From: Candidatus Shapirobacteria bacterium
GTDB taxonomy: Bacteria; Patescibacteriota; Microgenomatia; UBA12405
Assembly: GCA_009885205.1 (NCBI GenBank)
Contig: VFLE01000144.1
Coordinates: 1-5,846, forward strand
Reading direction: 5' to 3'
DNA length: 5,846 nt
Position 1 is the stretch's first letter; each line of letters starts with the position of its first letter. Positions 1 to 5,690 of the stretch are shown piece by piece. The notes below the pieces were generated by a model, which had not been told where the DNA came from, made no database searches, and saw nothing but the letters and a program-made list of their open reading frames with translations. The position numbers were made by a program, and so were the translations under genes.

Positions 1-143
1 GCGTAAATCCCCCACCGCCACCGTCTTCTTCTCAAAACGGATCTTCTTCAGATTTAGTAAACCAAGGTGCGGGTTACGTAAACCAAGGTGCGGGTTACGT
101 AAACCAGGGTAAATCAATAGCTAATGCTTTTTTCACAAGCTGA
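1..143 (+). CDS. C-terminal fragment of a Pro/Ser-rich, heptad-repeat protein (partial, 5' end outside window)
   Basis: A plus-strand frame is open from the window edge (first full codon at 3) to a TGA at 141-143. The 46 visible residues begin with a run of five prolines and serines (VNPPPPPSSSQNGSSS), then carry two exact copies and a third partial copy of the heptad VNQGAGY, and end in GKSIANAFFTS. The stop lies one base from the stop of the convergent helicase gene, the sort of packing expected of a real gene end in a compact viral genome. No domain is recognisable. Low-complexity Pro/Ser/Gly/Asn tails of this kind occur in structural and surface proteins, but that role is only inference. 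The frame is too short to be certain; support comes from the codon-phased 21-base repeat and the abutting stops. Confidence 0.6.
   Translation, partial: VNPPPPPSSSQNGSSSDLVNQGAGYVNQGAGYVNQGKSIANAFFTS
57..110. repeat. 21-bp in-frame tandem repeat (2 full copies plus 12 bp)
   Basis: The unit at 57-77 is repeated without mismatch at 78-98, and 99-110 matches its first 12 bases except for one A-to-G change. The period is seven codons, so it encodes VNQGAGY repeats in the plus-strand gene fragment. Each junction (71-84 and 92-105) reads GGGTTACGTAAACC, a near-perfect palindrome with one mismatched pair around TTACGTAA. The junctions therefore also form two inverted repeats just downstream of the helicase stop on the minus strand. 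Confidence 0.9.
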
Positions 144-144
144 T

Positions 145-2439
145 TCATTCCTCCCATTTCACCAAGCATTTCCGATCGGACAAGTCTTTTTCTGAATTAC
201 AAGAAATAGACGCCCCCTTATTTCGTGGTTCAAATACTTTCGACCACGTTTTATCCATATCTTCGGGAAACCCATTATATCGCACGCTGTCCATCGACAA
301 TATGCGATAATTACATTTTCGATAATACGTTTTCCTCTGTTTAAACTGATTTTGGAATACATCGTGACGGTCCACAATGTCCACAATAATCGGATTTTCA
401 TGTTTGACACGTAAAATACGTCCGACCGATTGTATAATATCCGTTTTGGGAGTAACCATAACTAAAGTAGAGAGTGTTTTGATATCCAAAGCCTCGGACG
501 CCATTGCATAAGTCGCCAAAACGATCTGTTTCCCCTCGGTTTCCTGCAAATGAGCCTGTTTCATGCCTCCTACATAATATCCCACCGAAGCAAACCCGCG
601 AAAGACAATCGCCGCATGCAAATATTCCAAAAGAGATCGGTTATGTGATAAAACCATAATCTGACTTTCCGGATTTTCCTTTTGTAAATCACCCAATACG
701 CGGACAATAAAATCGCTTCTTGGACCAAACTCACACAATTTTGTAATCATGGTGCTATATTTTGTATTCCCGCGGAAATCGTGTTCCACTTCATTAAACG
801 CCGAATCGGATGATATATATTCAATGGCCCTTACACTAACCAAATCGTCGTCCTCACGCTTTTCGGAATAAATTTTGGGGCCGATAAACATATTGATCAC
901 ACGGGTCAGGCCATCTTTGCGATCGACTGTTGCGGAAATGCCCAGCATAAAACGTGTAATTACGCGCAACAGCGTCTTGGAAAATTGCTCGCTTCCGATT
1001 CGATGCACCTCATCTACAATGGTAAGACCGAAACTCTCAAATGCATTTTCAGGAAATTCACGATCATAAAGAGTTTGTACCATCCCGATTACTACATCTT
1101 TGCCTTCGATATCAAAAACGGGGCCCTGAATTTTTCCAATCTTGGCGCTTGGAATAAATTCGGCGGCACGTTCGATCCATTGATTCATCAAGAATTCTTT
1201 ATGGACAATGATGAGTGTTTTCTGTTTAATTTCAGAAATAATTTTTAAAGCCATCACTGTATTATGTGTTACCGTAAAATCACCAAGAACGAATCTGTGA
1301 TTTCCATCAATCTCAAACCCGTAATAATCGTCTTCTTCCAATTTTTCCAGATGAATCTTATATTTTAGTGTTTTTGGCAGAATATCAACAATAATCTTGG
1401 ACGAAACCTCCAATATTTCCACAGAATATCCTAGACACCGCGATATAAATATAATATCATTAATGAGAGCGACAAAAGGAGAAGTTATAATATATTTTGT
1501 TTTTTGAAAGGGAACTCCTCCTATGGTATCGAAAATACCCAAAAGTAGGCAGGATTGTACATTTGGGCAATTATATTTGTACTTATTCGGAACAAACCCC
1601 TTATTGCACGAAATAAATCCGATTTGGTAAGGATTTTGTGTGACTTCAATCGGAGGAAATTGAATGGGAACACGATATCCCATCCATTTATCGGGGTCTA
1701 ACATGTAATCCTCCACTGAAATATCGGCTACCTTTTCATTTGTATCTGATTTTAGAGATAAAATATGACTTTGGTTTACAATATAGCTCTCATATAGATT
1801 GTCCGTCTTTATTTTATACATTGTCTCTCTTCCTTGGGCCAAGGAAAGTACGGTTCGCGGAGTCGAATCATCGCCCATAATAAAATCCCCCGCGACAATC
1901 GTCTGAACTGGTTTTATTGTCCCATCAAACATGAGAATTGGTGTGTCTTTTCCTAGACATTTTCCACGCCCACATGGCACCTCGAGTATCCCCCCTCCTC
2001 CACCCTCTTCATTGTAGACATGATTTACATATATATCCACGATTTTATTTTGGTAATCACGTAATTCTTTTACAAACGGCACGGAAATTTCAGCCCCCTT
2101 GGGAATATCACATCGCGTCGGTTTCCCATATCGTTCCTCGCCATAAAATCGAGGAAGATACATTTTTTTCGCATTTTCGCGATACACCGGAAAAGACACT
2201 TCGTCGGATGGAGCGCCGTATTTAGGACCAAATGTCGCAGCTTTTACATATAAATCGGTATGTAGAAACTCTTGGTCTTTGGCCGTCAAAATTTCACGAA
2301 TCACGGTATATCCTTTTTGTCCAATATACGATGTGGATGATACGGTTTCCTTATAGTCGATCGATATGTCGCTTGGATCACTTTCTTTTTTTTCCACTTT
2401 CGCTTTCGATTTGGCAAAAGCAAACCGTCGTTTTTGCAT
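145..2439 (-). CDS. A18-like superfamily II DNA/RNA helicase interrupted by an intein in Walker A
   Basis: This is an ATP-dependent helicase of superfamily II. Around a Q-motif-like LRDYQ (residues 126-130) and a split P-loop GRGK/T (157-160 and 394), it has the Walker B box DEVH (476-479), motif III SAT (502-504) and motif VI QSVGRILR (670-677). The arrangement resembles the vaccinia A18-like helicases shared by many nucleocytoviruses, which act in transcript release and transcription; that subfamily call is from general resemblance. The 764-residue product contains a 233-residue intein (161-393), so the spliced enzyme is about 531 residues. The unspliced precursor should lack ATPase activity because the invariant P-loop Thr is separated from the Lys. 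A five-glycine run (146-150) lies just before the P-loop. The N-terminus is Lys-rich. The start at 2439 is the first Met and lies 38 nt downstream of an AAAATTGA early-promoter octamer. The gene converges with a plus-strand gene, with one base between the stops. Confidence 0.93.
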   Translation of the reverse strand: MQKRRFAFAKSKAKVEKKESDPSDISIDYKETVSSTSYIGQKGYTVIREILTAKDQEFLHTDLYVKAATFGPKYGAPSDEVSFPVYRENAKKMYLPRFYGEERYGKPTRCDIPKGAEISVPFVKELRDYQNKIVDIYVNHVYNEEGGGGGILEVPCGRGKCLGKDTPILMFDGTIKPVQTIVAGDFIMGDDSTPRTVLSLAQGRETMYKIKTDNLYESYIVNQSHILSLKSDTNEKVADISVEDYMLDPDKWMGYRVPIQFPPIEVTQNPYQIGFISCNKGFVPNKYKYNCPNVQSCLLLGIFDTIGGVPFQKTKYIITSPFVALINDIIFISRCLGYSVEILEVSSKIIVDILPKTLKYKIHLEKLEEDDYYGFEIDGNHRFVLGDFTVTHNTVMALKIISEIKQKTLIIVHKEFLMNQWIERAAEFIPSAKIGKIQGPVFDIEGKDVVIGMVQTLYDREFPENAFESFGLTIVDEVHRIGSEQFSKTLLRVITRFMLGISATVDRKDGLTRVINMFIGPKIYSEKREDDDLVSVRAIEYISSDSAFNEVEHDFRGNTKYSTMITKLCEFGPRSDFIVRVLGDLQKENPESQIMVLSHNRSLLEYLHAAIVFRGFASVGYYVGGMKQAHLQETEGKQIVLATYAMASEALDIKTLSTLVMVTPKTDIIQSVGRILRVKHENPIIVDIVDRHDVFQNQFKQRKTYYRKCNYRILSMDSVRYNGFPEDMDKTWSKVFEPRNKGASISCNSEKDLSDRKCLVKWEE
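1261..1959 (-). mobile_element. Intein (233 aa) with a degenerate LAGLIDADG endonuclease, inserted in the helicase P-loop
   Basis: Residues 161-393 of the helicase frame form an intein. Block A starts with the nucleophile Cys161 (CLGKDTPILM). Block B has VNQSHILSL with the conserved His225, although the usual Thr three residues earlier is Asn222. Block F reads GNHRFVLGDFTVTHN, with penultimate His392 and terminal Asn393, followed by Thr394 as the +1 extein residue. All residues needed for class 1 splicing are present, so splicing is probably active. Between blocks B and F lie remnants of a LAGLIDADG endonuclease: PYQIGFISCNKG (270-281), and immediately after it the segment before and including the second motif, LLGIFDTIG (299-307). 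The acidic catalytic positions are Asn279 (approximate alignment) and Ile306, and the stretch normally separating the two motifs is almost gone. It is therefore probably no longer able to home. The frame is open throughout and has no intron features. Confidence 0.95.
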
Positions 2440-2477
2440 AGTCTTTTTTATATACTCTAGTATCCTTTATTTTAGTT

Positions 2478-2485
2478 TCAATTTT
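2478..2485 (-). promoter_or_regulatory. Mimivirus-type early promoter octamer AAAATTGA
   Basis: On the minus strand the exact octamer AAAATTGA lies 38 nt upstream of the helicase ATG. This is the sequence described upstream of early genes in Mimivirus, where it sits in the proximal upstream region. I found no copy upstream of the other four complete genes, so its presence here suggests early expression of the helicase. It is flanked by a 7-bp inverted repeat (ACTCTAG at 2454-2460 and CTAGAGT at 2486-2492). Confidence 0.7.
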
Positions 2486-2536
2486 CTAGAGTCTTTTCCT
2501 CGATCTTGGGTTCTGAATTTGGCTACGCCCCTAAAA

Positions 2537-2552
2537 ATATAGTATACTATAT
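2537..2552. promoter_or_regulatory. AT-rich palindrome upstream of the 185-aa membrane protein gene (candidate promoter)
   Basis: ATATAGTATACTATAT is a perfect 16-bp palindrome ending 6 nt before the ATG at 2559. It contains the TATAGT core also seen just upstream of the minus-strand gene starting at 4868, with TATAGA versions before 4253 and 5539. Its position and AT richness suit a viral late promoter, but no late consensus can be confirmed from one window. Confidence 0.4.
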
Positions 2553-2558
2553 ATAATA

Positions 2559-3116
2559 ATGAAACTTCCTGCTATTTTAAGATCCATTACTTTAATCGAA
2601 ATTGTTGTTTTGGTTTTATTTGTTTTCTATCTAGTTTTCCCGATACCGACTCCTCGTCCGATTGCTCCTTACATTGAATCTCCTTTAGGGATGATCGGCA
2701 TTTTGGCCGTTTTGATTTATTTATTCCTTTATTCCAATCCAATTTTAGCGGTTTTGTATATTTTCGTAGGATATGAATTATTGCGGCGTAGTTCAAAATC
2801 GGGATCCTATATACCCAATTCCTCAAACGCGGTTTCTGGCGTGAAACCCAAGATTGATCCTACGCCCGTTGTAAAACAGACCGAAATTGCTAATTCCATT
2901 TCGGGAGGACCGAATAATGCTTATATTCAATATACTCAACCCGCAAATACGAGAGATGCGGACATTCAAGCCGCCAATATACCCATTATTCAGCCAACTT
3001 TAGAAGAAGAAGTTGTAAAAACTATGGCTCCAGTCGGAAAGGGTGAATTACCCACGTTTACCGTGAATGCATTCAAGCCGGTATCTGATAATTTGCATGG
3101 CGCTTCTGTCTTATAA
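2559..3116 (+). CDS. Hypothetical membrane protein, 185 aa, hydrophobic N-terminal half
   Basis: I do not recognise a named family. The N-terminal 75 residues are strongly hydrophobic, with likely membrane helices at about 12-29, 43-58 and 60-73 separated by a proline-rich turn (FPIPTPRPIAP). A basic stretch (LRRSSK, 75-80) follows, then a hydrophilic tail of about 105 residues rich in Asn, Pro, Ile and Gln. Near its end the tail has an acidic-hydrophobic segment (TLEEEVVKTMAPVG, 147-160) that looks like a compact conserved or interaction motif. The basic residues after the last helix suggest the tail faces the cytosol or virion interior. The start at 2559 follows a TATA-like palindrome. The TAA stop lies inside the left arm of a perfect hairpin shared with the convergent gene. 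A virion membrane protein role is plausible from the neighbourhood only. Confidence 0.8.
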   Translation: MKLPAILRSITLIEIVVLVLFVFYLVFPIPTPRPIAPYIESPLGMIGILAVLIYLFLYSNPILAVLYIFVGYELLRRSSKSGSYIPNSSNAVSGVKPKIDPTPVVKQTEIANSISGGPNNAYIQYTQPANTRDADIQAANIPIIQPTLEEEVVKTMAPVGKGELPTFTVNAFKPVSDNLHGASVL

Positions 3117-3145
3117 AATAATTTGCATAAATCAATTATTTTATA
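3112..3145. terminator. Bidirectional 3'-end hairpin between convergent genes
   Basis: TATAAAATAATT (3112-3123) and AATTATTTTATA (3134-3145) are perfect 12-bp inverted repeats around a 10-nt loop. The left arm contains the stop codon of the plus-strand membrane protein gene, and the right arm ends 7 nt before the stop codon of the minus-strand 366-residue gene. In Mimivirus, mRNAs are cleaved and polyadenylated at such palindromes. This one can serve both converging transcripts. Confidence 0.75.
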
Positions 3146-3152
3146 CCATTCT

Positions 3153-4253
3153 TTATGCAGTTTCTTCTTGCGTATTCTCAACATAATTGACACCGGGAAC
3201 AAATTTGCCGCCTCCTAATTTCTTGGATTGTATGACGATATAAGAGATGATATAAATGATCGAAATGCTAAATCCCGCCATCAAAATATCGCCAGTATTT
3301 TCCACTTTCGTCGGATCGGAAAATGCGCCGACGCAAATCAAAATAATCCCCATTCCACCAAGAATAAAAGACAAGATATAATCCATATACAAAATCGTCT
3401 TCTTCTTTTTCACCGGATCTATTTGTTCAGCTTGTTTTCCGGCAAATAATTTGGCAATAACCGCTAAATAAATTACCGGAATCAAGATATAAGAAAAAAC
3501 GCAAATAATAAAAAAAACGACAAACATTATAATTGTTCGCAAAGAATCCATCGAACTGGCGTCTTTAATAATATGGCTTTGTATGGGTAAACTATACGTA
3601 GTGACTTGTTCAGAGTCAATGGGTACATAATCGCATTCCATCCAATCTCCGTCGACCGTGTTTTGTAATATAGAATAATCGGAATTTGACGTGGTCGGAC
3701 TCGACCCAAACCATTCGCATATAGCAGAATAACCGGATACGGGTCCTTTAATTTGTATAGGCGTTATAAAAATAGCCACGATGCTAGGCGTACCAATCGA
3801 GTCAGTCGTTTTATATACTATATATTTTGCATTTGCGCTATCGGTTGCAATCGTAATTGATTGCGTTGTGTTTCCAGAGGCATGAATAATTTTGTTGTCA
3901 ATATCGGTTGGGGTATTTCCTGAATTAGATGATAAAAGAAAACACATATAAATAGGAGGATTGATTCCGGTATTTGTGGTGGGGATATTTTTGATTACCA
4001 ATTCGCCGTCGTAAGATACGCCATTTATTTTATGTAATTTTCCGTAAATTCCTAATTGACTGGCTTTGTAATTTATAGGGATGTTTGATTTTGTATATGT
4101 CACGTTTGCGCCCGATCCTCCCTGGCAATTTGCTTTTATCAATTTAATCGATGGGTCGGTGGATGCAGTGACTCCAGAAATCGATAGATTCGTATAACTT
4201 TGTGTTAAATTTTGATTCGTCTCGGGGGTTTTATCAATTCCAAAAGTAGCCAT
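3153..4253 (-). CDS. Three-pass membrane protein, 366 aa, with large ectodomain (possibly carbonic-anhydrase-like)
   Basis: The first 235 residues form a soluble domain without a signal peptide, with four Cys (43, 104, 179, 207) and NxS/T sites at 15, 22, 50 and 128. Three membrane helices follow (about 240-268, 288-311 and 323-341), with a Lys-rich loop (KKKK, 282-285) between the first two. The positive loop predicts N-terminus outside or lumenal, and the tail would then fall on the opposite, interior face. The segment LHKINGVSYDGELVI (73-87) resembles the EHTxNGxxYxxEL core of alpha-carbonic anhydrases. If aligned so, the zinc-binding His two residues after Glu is Val86, implying a non-enzymatic binding domain, as in vaccinia D8. 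This is a hypothesis from one segment. The tail carries GKFVPGVNYVEN (349-360), a motif shared with the next gene upstream. The start is the first Met, and no in-frame upstream Met precedes the stop at 4272-4274. The start codon lies inside an inverted repeat. Confidence 0.85.
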   Translation of the reverse strand: MATFGIDKTPETNQNLTQSYTNLSISGVTASTDPSIKLIKANCQGGSGANVTYTKSNIPINYKASQLGIYGKLHKINGVSYDGELVIKNIPTTNTGINPPIYMCFLLSSNSGNTPTDIDNKIIHASGNTTQSITIATDSANAKYIVYKTTDSIGTPSIVAIFITPIQIKGPVSGYSAICEWFGSSPTTSNSDYSILQNTVDGDWMECDYVPIDSEQVTTYSLPIQSHIIKDASSMDSLRTIIMFVVFFIICVFSYILIPVIYLAVIAKLFAGKQAEQIDPVKKKKTILYMDYILSFILGGMGIILICVGAFSDPTKVENTGDILMAGFSISIIYIISYIVIQSKKLGGGKFVPGVNYVENTQEETA

Positions 4254-4273
4254 ATACTCTATATGGCTACTTT
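4243..4273 (-). terminator. Perfect 14-bp-arm hairpin, 3' of the 186-aa gene and overlapping the next start codon
   Basis: AAAGTAGCCATATA (4243-4256) and TATATGGCTACTTT (4260-4273) pair perfectly around a 3-nt spacer. On the minus strand it lies 34 nt after the stop of the 186-residue gene, a fitting place for a Mimivirus-type polyadenylation hairpin. It also contains the ATG (4251-4253) and first codons of the 366-residue gene, and a TAGAGTATA motif also found before the helicase. Confidence 0.7.
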
Positions 4274-4307
4274 AATGGGTAATAAGAATCATAATATTAT
4301 AGATGGC

Positions 4308-4868
4308 CTAAAACGGTATATAAGAATATAAATTATTTTCATAAATCGTCGCTCTAAATGTATCATTATATCCTTCTACATATACAATATCCCCATTGCT
4401 TATTTCGTCACATCCATATTCCGATGTACAACTTTTCCCATTTACGCTAATGGGCAATTTTGCGCTAAAATTCCCCGAATTCGACATGGTATAATATTGA
4501 TATTTCCCCCGACCATAAAGAGTTTGGCGACCCATTACCGGTAAAATCATATCCCCACCGGTCATTCGCGTTAAAATACCGACTTGTCCATATTGCAAAT
4601 CGGCTCCTCGTGTTTGTACATTTATAGGAATCCCGACTTGTGCAATTTCCGGATTTTTTACAGGAGGAATATAGGGATCATTTAGATTCACGTTTCTTGC
4701 GGAAACCGGAAAAAGCGATGTTACTATAGGTCCCGGCAATTGTTTTTGAGGAATATATTTTACGAAATATAAATGATACAAATATCCAAGAATGACCAAA
4801 ATAACGAATAATACGAAAAGTGTCATATTTTCAATACATATGACACCCGGAATGCATTTTTTACCCAT
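4308..4868 (-). CDS. Single-pass membrane protein with C-terminal soluble domain, 186 aa
   Basis: Residues 1-14 are a short tail (MGKKCIPGVICIEN), residues 16-35 are one strongly hydrophobic helix, and the remaining 150 residues are soluble. The soluble part has a proline-rich linker (PQKQLPGP; YIPPVKNP) and then a compact domain (about 72-186) with QVGILTRMTGG, LPVMGR, a GRGKYQYYTMSN segment, two Cys likely to pair (147, 153), and a closing IYENNLYSYIPF. The conserved-looking texture resembles a family of uncharacterised nucleocytovirus proteins (I believe a Pfam DUF, possibly DUF5755, unverified), so a virion membrane protein is a reasonable guess. Basic residues before the helix suggest the N-terminus faces inside. 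The N-terminal motif repeats that at the C-terminus of the neighbouring 366-residue protein. It begins 29 bp after the methyltransferase stop, same strand. Confidence 0.85.
   Translation of the reverse strand: MGKKCIPGVICIENMTLFVLFVILVILGYLYHLYFVKYIPQKQLPGPIVTSLFPVSARNVNLNDPYIPPVKNPEIAQVGIPINVQTRGADLQYGQVGILTRMTGGDMILPVMGRQTLYGRGKYQYYTMSNSGNFSAKLPISVNGKSCTSEYGCDEISNGDIVYVEGYNDTFRATIYENNLYSYIPF
4820..4846 (-). terminator. Candidate 3'-end hairpin of the methyltransferase mRNA, inside the next coding region
   Basis: GTGTCATAT (4820-4828) and ATATGACAC (4838-4846) are perfect 9-bp inverted repeats with a 9-nt loop. They start 51 nt downstream of the methyltransferase stop on the minus strand, within codons 8-17 of the 186-residue gene. 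By position it could be the polyadenylation hairpin of the upstream transcript. It could also be chance, since the region is AT-rich and the arms are shorter than those of the other hairpins. Confidence 0.4.
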
Positions 4869-4877
4869 TTACTATAC
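4869..4877 (-). promoter_or_regulatory. GTATAGTAA immediately upstream of the 186-aa gene (candidate late promoter element)
   Basis: The minus strand reads GTATAGTAA directly before the ATG. The TATAG core recurs close to the starts at 2559, 4253 and 5539. This supports a shared short promoter or initiator element for the non-early genes. The evidence is positional recurrence in AT-rich DNA only. Confidence 0.3.
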
Positions 4878-4897
4878 ATGCAGATATTTTGTTATCA

Positions 4898-5539
4898 TTA
4901 TTTTTGTAAAATAGCCACATAAATACCATTATGCCATTCTTTTTGTTCCGGGCTTCCCCAATCCGGGTGAGTATCATCATTCGTCGTTTTGACTTCTTTT
5001 TCGTACAATATTTTCAAATTTAATTTCTCTATAGAATTGACTGTTCCGTCTCTCACTTCTTTCCAATTCCAATCGTCGACTATAAAAATGAAAACGTCGT
5101 CCAAACAATTGTAGTAATGTAATAATGCATTATAATGACTTTGTGTCGTGTGGTTTCCATCATACATGTAAATATTAAATTTTGGCAAAGCGGCAACGTC
5201 CACATTATAACAATCACTTTCAATAAACGTAGCGTCATTCTCTCCTTTGTATTTTTCAAAATTTTCTATAAATTCATCTTTGGGTCCTCCAAATTCGCTC
5301 CAATTATCAATACATATAACCTTTGCTTTATTTCCATACATAGCAGAACAAACTGAACTACCTTTCCATGTTCCTATTTCTAAATATCTGGCGTCTGCTA
5401 TTGTCAATAAATTATTATAAAAATGTCTGGTTTTTGTTCCGCTCATTCCCTCCATAGAAATAATGTCGTCTGTAATTTTCGAAATATTATTATATGCATT
5501 TTGAAATGCAACATCGATAAGAGTTTTGAATGTTTCCAT
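4898..5539 (-). CDS. Class I SAM-dependent methyltransferase, 213 aa
   Basis: The protein has the Rossmann-type methyltransferase order. Motif I is YLEIGTWKGSS (52-62), followed by an acidic residue at the end of the second strand (CIDNW, Asp78) that would bind the SAM ribose. The FIESDC segment (105-110) has Asp109 near the adenine pocket. YMYDGNHTT (125-132) and IVDDWNW with a following VRDGT (154-166) supply acidic and His residues typical of the Methyltransf_24 and related groups that act on small molecules, glycans or antibiotics, some needing a metal ion. It is a nearly minimal single domain with about 50 N-terminal residues as a cap. No signal peptide or membrane helix is present, so it should act in the cytosol or viral factory. 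The substrate is unknown. The ATG at 5537-5539 is the first in frame and follows an AT-rich leader with ATATAGATTA 21 nt upstream. Confidence 0.88.
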   Translation of the reverse strand: METFKTLIDVAFQNAYNNISKITDDIISMEGMSGTKTRHFYNNLLTIADARYLEIGTWKGSSVCSAMYGNKAKVICIDNWSEFGGPKDEFIENFEKYKGENDATFIESDCYNVDVAALPKFNIYMYDGNHTTQSHYNALLHYYNCLDDVFIFIVDDWNWKEVRDGTVNSIEKLNLKILYEKEVKTTNDDTHPDWGSPEQKEWHNGIYVAILQK

Positions 5540-5540
5540 T

Positions 5541-5567
5541 TAGATTAATGCTTATAAATTTAATCTA
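5541..5567. repeat. 8-bp inverted repeat in the methyltransferase leader
   Basis: TAGATTAA (5541-5548) and TTAATCTA (5560-5567) pair perfectly around 11 nt, starting one base upstream of the methyltransferase ATG. It overlaps the ATATAGATTA element (5561-5570). It may be a regulatory leader hairpin or a by-product of AT-rich promoter sequence. Confidence 0.4.
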
Positions 5568-5690
5568 TATTTTCAACGCATTATTTTTACACTGACAAAA
5601 TTACACCGACCAAAAAGAAAAATAAGACAAATTTTCTATAAAAAAGAACATCTAACAAATTACTTGAAACATAGTTATATACCGATGAAG

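Noticed and set aside
171..180. TCCGATCGGA palindrome as a 3' signal of the plus-strand gene fragment
   Set aside because: Ten bases without a loop inside conserved-strand coding sequence is easily chance; kept only as a weak possibility.
985..1248. Plus-strand open frame of 87 codons opposite the helicase
   Set aside because: It is antisense to strongly conserved helicase motifs (DEVH and the region after the P-loop), its product resembles nothing, and it has no promoter-like leader. The same holds for the plus-strand frames at 875-1069, 1938-2225 and 2232-2441.
1261..1959. Insertion in the helicase as a self-splicing RNA intron
   Set aside because: The frame stays open throughout, and protein-splicing blocks A, B and F with a THN-T end are present, so it is an intein.
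3527..3709. Minus-strand 60-codon frame within the 366-residue gene
   Set aside because: It is a same-strand shifted-frame shadow of the longer membrane-protein gene, without recognisable motifs.
4263..4331. Small plus-strand frame of 22 codons starting MATLMGNK
   Set aside because: Its ATG is created by the symmetry of the 4243-4273 inverted repeat. It overlaps the end of the 186-residue gene and has no independent support.
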